64,000 nucleotides of DNA, taken from the NCBI GenBank assembly GCA_944323685.1, contig CALUTJ010000008.1, forward strand, positions 26,431-90,430, written 5' to 3'. A program made the position numbers and the translations under genes. Source of the DNA: Candidatus Gastranaerophilales bacterium (lineage in GTDB: Bacteria > Cyanobacteriota > Vampirovibrionia > Gastranaerophilales > Gastranaerophilaceae). The notes beneath the pieces were generated by a model. The model saw nothing but the letters and a program-made list of their open reading frames with translations, ran no database searches and was not told the DNA's origin. Shown in pieces: positions 16,321 through 24,931 of this stretch (position 1 is the first letter of the stretch; each line of letters starts with the position of its first letter).

Positions 16321-16357
16321 AAAGCTCTAAAGGTATAGCCCACCTTTAGGGCTTTTC
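16321..16357 (+). terminator. Strong intrinsic terminator
   Basis: A 14-bp stem, AAAGCTCTAAAGGT (16321-16334) with ACCTTTAGGGCTTT (16342-16355), has one T-G pair and a 7-nt loop. It ends the small peptide transcript and insulates smc from leuS. Confidence 0.85.
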
Positions 16358-16417
16358 CCTATACTTTTATTATAAACAATTTATTTTTTTATTCAAGCCG
16401 CATGTTTTTTGGTTATA

Positions 16418-16596
16418 TCTAATCTAGTGTCGCAGTTGCCGCATCGAGCATTCGAGCCGTCACTGCTCACCTTTGCCTTCTTTTTCGGCTGAACTGTGGT
16501 GAAGCCTGAAAAATGGCTTCACTATGTGAACAATGTGTCACTCCAAAAATTCGTTCACGTCGCTTTGCTCCTTATCTCGAATTTTTCTCGGACAAA
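16418..16596 (-). repeat. Dispersed palindromic repeat, family A, copy 2
   Basis: Near full-length copy, inverted relative to copy 1, with both GGCTCGA units. The hairpin 1 loop is in the normal orientation for the body. One arm base differs (TCGAATTTTT). With copy 1 it forms a 2.8-kb inverted bracket around leuS and the small peptide gene. Confidence 0.9.
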
Positions 16597-16620
16597 CTAT
16601 ATGAAATTATTGTAACCTTT

Positions 16621-16649
16621 TTGACTCGTTGATTTCTTTATAAGACAAT
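16621..16649 (+). promoter_or_regulatory. Probable smc promoter
   Basis: TTGACT (16621-16626) and GACAAT (16644-16649) are separated by 17 bp, 42 bp upstream of the smc ATG. The -10 box is weak. Confidence 0.45.
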
Positions 16650-16690
16650 GTATTTATATATGTCTAGACTTGGGATTACAGAGTAACTTA

Positions 16691-19600
16691 ATGTACATTA
16701 AAGAAGTAGAAATAGATAACTTCAAATCTTTTGCAAACAAAATCACTATACCGTTTTTAAAAGGTTTTACAACTATCTCCGGACCAAACGGCTCGGGTAA
16801 AAGTAACATTATTGACAGTATTTTATTTGCGCTCGGCTTGTCTACGTCAAGAACCTTAAGAGCGGAAAAAATCTCCCAGCTTATCTCTACACACAACAGA
16901 AGAAATGAAGCCATCGTTAAAGTTACTTTTGCCCCCGAAGACGCAGAGGAAAAAGAGTTTTCCGTAGCGCGTAAAATCAAAAAATCTTCTCAAGGGTACA
17001 ACTCTATTTATTATTTAAACGACAAAATAGTTACTCTCACTGATATCCACACAATTTTAGAAAAGTACAATATCACCCCCAACAGCTATAACGTCATCAT
17101 GCAAAACGACGTTATGTCCATAACAAACTGCTCTGACACGGACAGAAGAAAAATTATTGACGAGATAGCAGGCGTTGCCGACTTTGACCGCCGTATAGAA
17201 CAGGCTCAGGGCGAGTTAGGCACGGTAGAAGCCCGCGTTCAAAACTCTCTGCTTATTTTAGGCACTGTTGAAGAATCTCTGGAAAAATTGAAAGAAGAAA
17301 GAGAAGTTGCCTTAAAATATCAAAAACTCAGAGATGAAAAAACAGAACTCGAAAGCAAAATTACTACGGTAAAATATTTTGAAGTCAAAAAAGGCTTAGA
17401 GCGTGCGCACGAAAGCATTTTAGACGCTTACAAAAGAAAAAAAGAAGAAGAATCAAAAGCAAAAAAACTTGATGCCGAACTTTTAACCGTAAAAACAAAA
17501 CTCGATGAACTCTCCGACCTTGTTAAAGAAAAAGGCGAGGCAGAACAAATCGAGGTTAAAAAACAGGTTGAAGAAATAAAAGGTCAGGTGGACAGAAAAG
17601 AATCCGCCATTGTTTACGCCGACAAAGGTATTCAGGATAACTTAAAAACCATTGAAAATGCTAAAAACGGCATAGAAGACCTTAAAAAGAAAAAAGAACA
17701 AACTCAATTAAATATAGAAAATAAAAACCTCGAAATCCAGAATCTTGAAAAAGAAAAAGAGGATAAAAAAGCTGACCTGCTGAAAACTTTGCAGGAGGTT
17801 TCAGGCTTAAACGAAACTGCTGACAAGTTTTTGGCTAAAAGAAACGAACTCAGAAAACAGCTTGAGCAAATTAAAGACGAGGAAACAAAAATTATACAAC
17901 AGCAAGCCCCGCTTGAGGCTGAGTTGAATAACCTTGTCAGAAGCGTTGAAGAAGCAAAAAACAAAATTGCGGAGTACGAGGAGTTTAAACAAAATTTTGC
18001 CGGCAATAAAGACCGCGTGGAAGTTCAGGTTGAAGAACTGGGCAAGGAGCTGCAAGACTTTAAAACTATTCAGGAAAACACACTGTATGAACTGGATAAA
18101 ACAAAAAATGAATTGAATGACGTCCAGTACAATGTACAAACCGCCTACAGAAAAATTTCCCAGATGGAAGCGCAAAAACAGGCGTTTGATGAGGCAAACT
18201 TCGGGCGCGCGGTTGATACTGTTTTGAATGCAAAAATAAAAGGTGTCCATGCCACTCTGGCGCAGCTCGGACAGGTTGATAAAGAATATTCAACAGCGTT
18301 AGAAGTTGCTATGGGCGGAAGAATGGCTAACGTTGTTGTTGATGATGACGAAACCGCAAGAATAGCCATTGAAGTTTTAAAAAGTGCCAATGCAGGGCGT
18401 GCAACATTTTTGCCTTTGAACAAAATTAACAAAGCCCCGCGCTCTTTAAGACTGCCTAAAGATAAGGGTGTTATTGATTTTGCAATAAATTTGATTGATT
18501 TTGATGATGAATATATCAACGTATTTTTCCACGCGTTAGGCGAGACGCTTGTTGTGGAAGACTACAATTCTGCAAGAAAACTCATCGGACAGTACAGAAT
18601 GGTTACTTTAACCGGTGAACTTTTTGAAAAATCCGGTTCAATCTCTGGCGGTTCTCAAAAACGTTCTGGGTTAAAATTCAGCCAGACTCAGGATGATGAG
18701 CTTGCTAAATTCAAAGAAAGATTAAAAGGTTTTGAAAAAACATACGCGGAACTCGAGCGCAAAAAAACTGATTTGGAACTGAAACTCGACAAAGTCAGAG
18801 GCTCATACTCAAATACAATGACAGAGTACAATAAGGCAAAAATGGAGCTTCAAAACCTTATTTCAAATTCTGAAAATAACGAAAACAACATAAAAGAAAG
18901 ACAGGATTTCCTTGCACAGGCTGAACCAAAGATTAAAAATATCGAAAAGCAGCTTGATGACATGGAACAAAAATTAATGTCATACAACGAGCAGGCTCTT
19001 AAACTCGATGAGGAAATTAAAGAAATTGAAGAAAAAATGAGCCCGCAGGAACTGCAAAACCTCAAAAAACTTACGGAAGAAAAAGAACAGCAGATTAAAA
19101 ACATCGAAAACGCAATTGCACGTGCACATAACGAGATAGATGGCTTTAACAGAACAATTGTGTTCCACGATGATGTTATTGATACAAAAACAAAAGAAAT
19201 TGCAAAACTCGGCTCTGATAACGAAGTCTATGAGCAGGATAAAGTTAAATTTAAAGCAGAAATCGTTGAACTCAAAAAACAGATTGATGTTCTTGAGGTT
19301 AAAATAAAAGAACTCGGCGAAAAACTTATAGAAATTCAAACCGAGCGTGACGCCGTTAACGCACAGTTCTTAGAACTTGAAAAACAAAAGAACGTGATTG
19401 TTTTAAATATAGAAAAAATTGATGAACAGATAGAAGCATTCAAAGCCCGCAGACGCGAACTTGAACCGCAGCTGGAAAATATTAAAGAAGAACTCAAAGA
19501 AAACGGCATAGAAATTTCAAAACTTCAGGAGATTGAGATTTCTGTTGAAGAAATCACCGGCAGAATCCAGAGATTGCAAAAGCGTATGGACGAGCTAGGC

Positions 19601-20188
19601 GATGTTAACATGCGCGCAATTAAGTCTTATGACGAGGTTTCCGAACGCCAGAACGAACTGAAAATAAAAATCGAAACTCTGTCTAACGAAAAAAATCAGA
19701 TTATGGACAGAATGCAGGGCTATGAAAACCTGAAAAAAGATACGTTTATGAACACCTACAACCACATAAACGACAACTTTAAAGATATTTTCCACAAACT
19801 TTCGGAAGGTGAGGGCACTCTTTATCTTGATAACCCTGACCAGCCGTTCCAGGGCGGTATGTCTATTGAGGCGCAGCCGAGAGATAAAGAAAAAACAAGA
19901 CTCAATCTTATGTCCGGCGGTGAAAAATCACTCACTGCACTGGCGTTTGTATTTGCCATACAAAAATATCTGCCTGCTCCGTTTTATGCGTTTGACGAGG
20001 TTGATGCAAACCTTGACGGTATTAACGTGGAAAAACTTGCCGATATGGTGAGAACTCAGGCAGAAAATACGCAATTTGTAGTAGTTAGTCACCGTAAACC
20101 TATGATAGAATCAGCTAATAGAACAATAGGTGTTACTCAGAAAGAAAAAGGCAAAACACGCGTAACGGGCGTAAAACTAAGGGATTAG
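16691..20188 (+). CDS. smc: Chromosome segregation ATPase SMC
   Basis: Core of the bacterial condensin. From the ATG at 16691 it has 1165 residues, the normal length; an upstream TTG at 16670 adds seven non-family residues, and MYIKEVEIDNFKSFA is the typical SMC start. Walker A is GPNGSGKSN, followed by two long coiled coils. A hinge near 490-650 contains GGRMANVVVDDDETA and the Gly-rich GSISGGSQK. The C-terminal signature is LMSGGEKSLTALA, with Walker B FYAFDEVDANLD. scpA follows after eight bases, so the two subunits are made from one message. Confidence 0.97.
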   Translation: MYIKEVEIDNFKSFANKITIPFLKGFTTISGPNGSGKSNIIDSILFALGLSTSRTLRAEKISQLISTHNRRNEAIVKVTFAPEDAEEKEFSVARKIKKSSQGYNSIYYLNDKIVTLTDIHTILEKYNITPNSYNVIMQNDVMSITNCSDTDRRKIIDEIAGVADFDRRIEQAQGELGTVEARVQNSLLILGTVEESLEKLKEEREVALKYQKLRDEKTELESKITTVKYFEVKKGLERAHESILDAYKRKKEEESKAKKLDAELLTVKTKLDELSDLVKEKGEAEQIEVKKQVEEIKGQVDRKESAIVYADKGIQDNLKTIENAKNGIEDLKKKKEQTQLNIENKNLEIQNLEKEKEDKKADLLKTLQEVSGLNETADKFLAKRNELRKQLEQIKDEETKIIQQQAPLEAELNNLVRSVEEAKNKIAEYEEFKQNFAGNKDRVEVQVEELGKELQDFKTIQENTLYELDKTKNELNDVQYNVQTAYRKISQMEAQKQAFDEANFGRAVDTVLNAKIKGVHATLAQLGQVDKEYSTALEVAMGGRMANVVVDDDETARIAIEVLKSANAGRATFLPLNKINKAPRSLRLPKDKGVIDFAINLIDFDDEYINVFFHALGETLVVEDYNSARKLIGQYRMVTLTGELFEKSGSISGGSQKRSGLKFSQTQDDELAKFKERLKGFEKTYAELERKKTDLELKLDKVRGSYSNTMTEYNKAKMELQNLISNSENNENNIKERQDFLAQAEPKIKNIEKQLDDMEQKLMSYNEQALKLDEEIKEIEEKMSPQELQNLKKLTEEKEQQIKNIENAIARAHNEIDGFNRTIVFHDDVIDTKTKEIAKLGSDNEVYEQDKVKFKAEIVELKKQIDVLEVKIKELGEKLIEIQTERDAVNAQFLELEKQKNVIVLNIEKIDEQIEAFKARRRELEPQLENIKEELKENGIEISKLQEIEISVEEITGRIQRLQKRMDELGDVNMRAIKSYDEVSERQNELKIKIETLSNEKNQIMDRMQGYENLKKDTFMNTYNHINDNFKDIFHKLSEGEGTLYLDNPDQPFQGGMSIEAQPRDKEKTRLNLMSGGEKSLTALAFVFAIQKYLPAPFYAFDEVDANLDGINVEKLADMVRTQAENTQFVVVSHRKPMIESANRTIGVTQKEKGKTRVTGVKLRD

Positions 20189-20196
20189 GATAAAAA

Positions 20197-21084
20197 ATGG
20201 AAACTGCCGAATCAAATTTACATCATGATTTTTATGTACCCGAGACCGCTTCGCACAGCGAAGATACTCAGGATATGTCCATGATTTCTTCCGTAAACGA
20301 AATTCAAAAAGACATAACCGATCAGGTTGACGGTATTGAAATTCTTGTAAATATGGCAAAATCCGGAAAAATTGACCCGTGGAATGTCGATATTGTAGAT
20401 GTTACGGACAAATACCTTGCACATCTTTTCCAGATGAAGGCGCAGAATCTTAGATTAACAGGCAGAACGCTTTTGTTTGCGGCAATCCTTTTAAGATTGA
20501 AATCAAATGTACTTGAAGGTATAGATGCCAGCCAGATAGAAGGTATTGTAGAAGAAAACCCTGAGGATTTTGAATTTAATGACGACCCGTGGGGTGACGA
20601 AGAAATTAACACCAATAACGTAATTTCTCTGGACGAGGTATTGCAGCGCAGAACCAGTATCAGGCTGAACAGAAGCCGTATGGTTAACTTAAAAGATTTG
20701 ATTAAACAGCTGCAATTTTATGAGGAATTAGACAGAAAACAATCGCTGAAAAATGCGCATGAACGCGCAAAAAGACGTGTACGCTCTTATGCAAGACTCA
20801 CCCCTGACGATATCGTGAACCTTGCGCATGACGAATACATTGAAAAAAGCGTTGAAGTTTTGCATGAAAACTTAAAAAGAATTTTTGAAACACAGGAAAA
20901 AGTTGAACTAACTACACTGACTCTGCTTGGTCTGGATAAAATTTCGGCTTATATTGCGCTGTTGTTTTTGACTGCCGAGCCTGATTCCGATGTTGATTTG
21001 TATCAGGAGGAATTTTACGGCGAACTTTATGCCGTGCCTTACAAAAAACCTGTTGAAGAAACTGAAGAAGCTCAAAGTGCATAA
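20197..21084 (+). CDS. scpA: Segregation and condensation protein A
   Basis: Kleisin subunit that bridges the SMC heads and binds ScpB. It has 295 residues. The N-terminal SMC-neck-binding part has IEILVNMAKSGKIDPWNVDI then VDVTDKYLAHLFQ, as in other ScpA proteins, and LLFAAILLRLKSNVL follows. A charged middle and a C-terminal winged helix (about 205-265) that contacts the SMC cap come last. The roughly 45 N-terminal residues before the kleisin part are an extension. It lies eight bases after smc. Confidence 0.93.
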   Translation: METAESNLHHDFYVPETASHSEDTQDMSMISSVNEIQKDITDQVDGIEILVNMAKSGKIDPWNVDIVDVTDKYLAHLFQMKAQNLRLTGRTLLFAAILLRLKSNVLEGIDASQIEGIVEENPEDFEFNDDPWGDEEINTNNVISLDEVLQRRTSIRLNRSRMVNLKDLIKQLQFYEELDRKQSLKNAHERAKRRVRSYARLTPDDIVNLAHDEYIEKSVEVLHENLKRIFETQEKVELTTLTLLGLDKISAYIALLFLTAEPDSDVDLYQEEFYGELYAVPYKKPVEETEEAQSA

Positions 21085-21100
21085 TATAAATCAACCAAAA

Positions 21101-21116
21101 TTGACCATGTGGTCAA
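21101..21116. promoter_or_regulatory. Operator-like palindrome before the flagellar operon
   Basis: TTGACCATGTGGTCAA has perfect 7-bp arms TTGACCA / TGGTCAA around TG. It is nested inside TCAACC (21091-21096) and GGTTGA (21143-21148). It lies about 130 bp upstream of the first flagellar gene. No clear sigma28 or sigma54 promoter is seen in 21085-21243. Confidence 0.45.
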
Positions 21117-21243
21117 TATGTTAAAGAAAATTTCAATCATACGGTTGATGAGAAAATACTGCATATAGAGTAATTTGTTAATGAGGGATAATTATATCTT
21201 CTCATAATTAATGGTAAGAAAACTTGGGTAGGAAAAAAGAATA

Positions 21244-21861
21244 GTGGAACTTACGGGATTAGATATTACTCTAAGACGCATACAGGCTATTGAAAGCACT
21301 TTCAACAGCTTAAATTCTTTTGGCAGCAATCCTGTCAACTCTACTCAGGATTTTCAAAAAATTCTTGATGCAAACATGTCCCAAAAACCTGAAAAGATTA
21401 AAGATACCCCGTTTGCACAAAAAATATTCTCAAGCGAGTTAGTTTCCAAACCTGACGGCAATGCTGATATAGATGCGTTAATTGAACAGTATTCAGCCAA
21501 AAACGGTCTTGATAGCGCGTTTGTTAAAGCAGTAATAAAACAGGAATCAGGATTCCAGAGCGATGTAACTTCTCACTGCGGTGCAATGGGTTTGATGCAG
21601 TTAATGCCTGCGACAGCCAATTCTCTCGGCGTAAAAGATGCTTATGACCCAGAGCAAAATATTGCCGGGGGTACAAAATATCTTAAAGGTCTTTTAGACA
21701 GATTCGGCGGAGATAAATCTCTTGCACTTGCTGCATACAACGCAGGGCCTAATGCAGTGGCAAAGTACAACGGTATTCCGCCTTATAAGGAAACACAAAA
21801 TTACGTTAAAAACATAATGAGTATGTATCAAAAATACTCGGCACAGGGAGGTCAATCTTGA
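21244..21861 (+). CDS. Lytic transglycosylase (SLT family), flagellum-associated
   Basis: The 205-residue protein has an SLT/goose-lysozyme-type domain from about residue 80. The catalytic Glu is in VIKQESGFQ, then GAMGLMQLMPATA, NIAGGTKYLKGLL and LALAAYNAGPNAV. There is no signal peptide; the N-terminal 70 residues resemble a rod-targeting part. It cuts peptidoglycan so the flagellar rod can pass. FlgJ in this operon lacks the muramidase domain, so this protein probably supplies the activity. The start is GTG and the gene overlaps flgF by four bases. Confidence 0.88.
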   Translation: MELTGLDITLRRIQAIESTFNSLNSFGSNPVNSTQDFQKILDANMSQKPEKIKDTPFAQKIFSSELVSKPDGNADIDALIEQYSAKNGLDSAFVKAVIKQESGFQSDVTSHCGAMGLMQLMPATANSLGVKDAYDPEQNIAGGTKYLKGLLDRFGGDKSLALAAYNAGPNAVAKYNGIPPYKETQNYVKNIMSMYQKYSAQGGQS

Positions 21862-22673
21862 TTTCAAGAGGTATCGACATAGCGGCAAAAGGTATGATGA
21901 GTCTGATTGATTTTCAGGATTCAGTTGCAAACAACATAGCCAACGTAAATACCGCAGGCTATAAAAAAGAAGGTTTGTCTTTCAGAAATGTATACAATGC
22001 ATTGATTGAAGAACCGGTTGAAAGAAACAATCCCAAAAACCATGACGGCAGACTTGTCGGAGAAATAAGCATGGGCTCTGTTACAAACAAACTTGTACAT
22101 GAATTTTCTCAGGGAACTTTATCAAGAACGGAAAACCCGCTTGATTTAGGTATTGAGGGCGACGGATTTTTTAAACTCAGAGCACCTGACGGAACAATTA
22201 CCTATACAAGAAACGGGGCTTTTTGCATAAACTCGCAAAATCTTTTAACCGATATGCAGGGCAATCTTGTTTTGGATGAATTTAACCAGCCTATACGTTT
22301 GAACATGATAGAACTCAATATAAGTTCGGAAAAACAGTTGTCAGTTAACGAAGACGGCAGAATTGTAGCAACAAGAAACGAAAATACTCAGGCTTTGCAA
22401 AGAATCGGTATCTTTGATTTTGCCGATAAAGATAACATGATGGCTGTTGGGACTTCAATGTATATTCCAAAGGATATTAATGCAAACCCTGAACTCAGAG
22501 CACAAAAATTTTCAATCCAACAGGGTGCAATTGAACTTTCTAACGCAAATGTAATCAACGAGATGATTAATTCAATCAATGTTTCAAGAAACTATGAAAC
22601 ACTGAGTTCATTTGTAAGAGAAAAATCAAATCAGCTTTCGCAAACAATAAACCTTGGCAGACTAAATTCATAA
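21858..22673 (+). CDS. flgF: Flagellar rod protein FlgF-like
   Basis: Flagellar rod/hook family protein of 271 residues. The N-terminal helix region (GIDIAAKGMMSL, then VANNIANVNTAGYKKE) and the C-terminal coiled region (VINEMINSINVSRNYET) are typical of FlgF/FlgG proteins. The middle has PLDLGIEGDGFFKL and TRNGAF. It precedes a clear FlgG, so FlgF is the likely assignment. The start is a TTG with GGAGG seven bases upstream, overlapping the transglycosylase stop. Confidence 0.82.
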   Translation: MISRGIDIAAKGMMSLIDFQDSVANNIANVNTAGYKKEGLSFRNVYNALIEEPVERNNPKNHDGRLVGEISMGSVTNKLVHEFSQGTLSRTENPLDLGIEGDGFFKLRAPDGTITYTRNGAFCINSQNLLTDMQGNLVLDEFNQPIRLNMIELNISSEKQLSVNEDGRIVATRNENTQALQRIGIFDFADKDNMMAVGTSMYIPKDINANPELRAQKFSIQQGAIELSNANVINEMINSINVSRNYETLSSFVREKSNQLSQTINLGRLNS

Positions 22674-22697
22674 ACAATCTACGGGAGATAAAATAAA

Positions 22698-23486
22698 ATG
22701 TTAAGATCGCTAACGACAGCAGCAACAGGTATGATAGCACAACAGAACAACTTGGACGTTGTAGCTAACAACGTTGCAAACGTTAACACCTCAGGGTTTA
22801 AAAAATCCAGAGCGGAATTTCAAGACCTGCTTTCAACTGCGGTAAGGACTCCGGGTGCAATGATTACACAGGGTACATACCAGCCCGTGGGTGTGGAAAT
22901 CGGGCTAGGTGTAAAAACCTCCGCAACAAGAAAAGTTATGACAGGCGGCGTAATGCAAAGCACAGGCAACAAATACGATATGGCTATCGAAGGCGAAGGC
23001 TTCTTCCAGATAGTAAGACCTGACGGTACGCTGGCTTATACAAGAGACGGCTCGTTCGCTCCCGATGCTGTTGGTCAGCTTTGTACCTCTGACGGTTATC
23101 TGCTTCAACCTCAGATTACAATTCCTCAAAATACGACAGAAGTAAACATTACGCCTGACGGAAATGTTTCCGTTAAAGTAGGCAATGACAACACACAAAC
23201 TATTGTAGGACAAATTCAGCTTGTAAGATTCCAGAACCCTGCGGGGTTATTATCTATAGGCCACAACCTGTTTGTAGAAACTCCTGCTTCAGGCACTCCG
23301 ATTCCGGGTACTCCAGATCAGGACGGTTTAGGTTCTATCCAGCAGGCGTTTTTGGAAGGTTCAAACGTACAAATTGTTGACGAGATGATTAACCTTATCA
23401 AAGCAGAAAGAGCTTTTGAAACCAATTCAAAAATTATCACTGCGGCATCTGATATTTTAAGAACCACAAACCAGATAGTTAACTAA
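22698..23486 (+). CDS. flgG: Flagellar distal rod protein FlgG
   Basis: Main component of the distal rod that crosses the peptidoglycan. It has 262 residues, the standard length. The start is MLRSLTTAATGMIAQQNNLD, followed by VANNVANVNTSGFKK, the FlgG-type LLSTAVRTPGA, IEGEGFFQI, and a C-terminal block with GSNVQIVDEMINLIKAERAF. It sits between flgF and the ring genes. Confidence 0.95.
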   Translation: MLRSLTTAATGMIAQQNNLDVVANNVANVNTSGFKKSRAEFQDLLSTAVRTPGAMITQGTYQPVGVEIGLGVKTSATRKVMTGGVMQSTGNKYDMAIEGEGFFQIVRPDGTLAYTRDGSFAPDAVGQLCTSDGYLLQPQITIPQNTTEVNITPDGNVSVKVGNDNTQTIVGQIQLVRFQNPAGLLSIGHNLFVETPASGTPIPGTPDQDGLGSIQQAFLEGSNVQIVDEMINLIKAERAFETNSKIITAASDILRTTNQIVN

Positions 23487-23504
23487 CGGTAAACAGAAAG
23501 CAAA

Positions 23505-24233
23505 ATGAAAAAACTTATTAAAACATCATTAATAGTATTAACATTAACGGGCTTTGCATTGAACGCAAATTCAAACTGCTTTGCTCAGGTGCTTTCTGCT
23601 GATCAGTTTAAAGCTCTTGTTGCTGCACAAACCAAAAAAGATATGGAAAAATATGACGTTGATGAATGTGAAGTAAAGGTTGGCAATATCCCCATACAGA
23701 GTTTTAATCTTCCTGACGGCAAAGTAAGTGTGGAAATTGTTACTAACGGCTACAACAACATGACGGCCAAAGAATTTAAAAAAGTAAATATTAAAGTAAA
23801 CAACAATTATGCAAGAACATACTATGTGCCGGTAGAAACAAAAGCATACAAATATGCGGCCGTTGCAAAAGAAGTTATTGCAAGGGATAAAGTTATACCC
23901 CTACAGTCGGTAGAGTTCAAAAAGGCCGATATTACGGGCAACCTCGACAACACGGTTAATGCAAATGATATAGCAAAACAATTAGTTGCAAAAAAAATGT
24001 TCTATCCGGGCGAATTGATTACAAAAAGATATACAATGTCAAAACCTGATGTCATCAAAAATGCAATTGTAACCGTAAATTTCAGAACAAATTCAAATCT
24101 TAACGTAACGGTTGAAGGCGTTGCACTGATGCAGGGCAAAAAGGGGGACATGATTCAGGTCAGGAATAAAAGGTTTAACAAAATATATACAGGTGAAGTA
24201 ATCGGAACAAATCAGGTGCTCGTACAGATATAA
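23505..24233 (+). CDS. flgA: Flagellar P-ring assembly chaperone FlgA
   Basis: Periplasmic chaperone needed to polymerise FlgI into the P-ring. It has 242 residues with a signal peptide (about 1-27, cleaved after NCFA). The C-terminal SAF-type domain contains VIPLQSVEFKKADI, PGELITKRY and the family-typical VEGVALMQGKKGDMIQVRN. It lies 18 bp after flgG and directly before flgH and flgI, its targets. Confidence 0.9.
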   Translation: MKKLIKTSLIVLTLTGFALNANSNCFAQVLSADQFKALVAAQTKKDMEKYDVDECEVKVGNIPIQSFNLPDGKVSVEIVTNGYNNMTAKEFKKVNIKVNNNYARTYYVPVETKAYKYAAVAKEVIARDKVIPLQSVEFKKADITGNLDNTVNANDIAKQLVAKKMFYPGELITKRYTMSKPDVIKNAIVTVNFRTNSNLNVTVEGVALMQGKKGDMIQVRNKRFNKIYTGEVIGTNQVLVQI

Positions 24234-24263
24234 AAATTTTTCAGGGGAGAGATAAAATAAAAA

Positions 24264-24905
24264 ATGACTAAGATTAAAAACAGAAAAAAATTAATAGCAC
24301 TGCTTGCGGTATTTTTGATGCTTGTTTCAGGCATGCAAGCCGCAAAATCGGAATCTTTGTACGTTTTAGGTGCATCTCAATCCTTTTATGCAGAGCCGAA
24401 ATCTCTCTACGGCAGCGTAAGAGCACGTTCTGTAGGCGACCTTGTTACAATAGTTATGAACGAAACCATAACGGTTAACGATTCATTAAACTATTCTGCC
24501 GACAGATCTTCAAATACGGTTGATAACTTCACAAATTTTATCAATAAAATTTTACCGGGGACACCGTTAAATAACCAGTTTAACAATTTTGGCGGTTCAA
24601 ATACTGTCGAAAGTACAACCTCTAATCAGCGTTCAATGGGTGTAACCGATTACGTTACAGTGCAGGTTGTGCAATTGCTGCCTAACGGCAATTTGATGGT
24701 TCAAGGTAAAAAAACAATTTTGAACGGAACAGAAAGAGTCGATTTTCTAGTAAGCGGTGTAGTAGATCCGAGATGGATTGACCAGAACGGTGAAGTAAGT
24801 TCAAGAAACGTTGCTAACCTGCAATTTGCTTTAGCGGGCAAGGGTTCTGTAACAAGAGCAGGCAACGAAGGCTTTATCAACAGAGCAGTAAGATACCTGT
24901 TCTAA
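24264..24905 (+). CDS. flgH: Flagellar L-ring protein FlgH, without lipobox cysteine
   Basis: Outer-membrane L-ring subunit. It has 213 residues with the family blocks SLYGSVRARSVGDLVTIVMN, LPNGNLMVQGKK, VSGVVDPRWIDQNGEVSS, and the C-terminal FINRAVRYLF. The signal peptide runs to about residue 26 (SGMQA), but there is no cysteine at the cleavage site. Classical FlgH is a lipoprotein, so here the ring must hold in the outer membrane without that lipid anchor. Its presence is direct evidence for a diderm envelope. Confidence 0.93.
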   Translation: MTKIKNRKKLIALLAVFLMLVSGMQAAKSESLYVLGASQSFYAEPKSLYGSVRARSVGDLVTIVMNETITVNDSLNYSADRSSNTVDNFTNFINKILPGTPLNNQFNNFGGSNTVESTTSNQRSMGVTDYVTVQVVQLLPNGNLMVQGKKTILNGTERVDFLVSGVVDPRWIDQNGEVSSRNVANLQFALAGKGSVTRAGNEGFINRAVRYLF

Positions 24906-24931
24906 TAACTAAAAATCAACGGGATAATAAA

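Larger units (their letters stand above)
16182..16357 (+). ncRNA. Structured small mRNA carrying a hydrophobic peptide (type I toxin-like)
   Basis: The segment between leuS and repeat copy 2 reads as a compact structured transcript. ACCACC (16182-16187) can pair with the ribosome site GGTGGT (16223-16228). A strong hairpin GCTATG / CATAGC with an inner stem lies inside the small frame, and a long terminator ends it. This layout resembles toxin mRNAs of type I systems. No antisense RNA promoter was found with confidence. Confidence 0.45.

Noticed and set aside
13411..16596. Composite transposon carrying leuS
   Set aside because: The flanking repeats have no transposase or target duplication, and leuS is an ordinary housekeeping gene; only a possible inversion is claimed.
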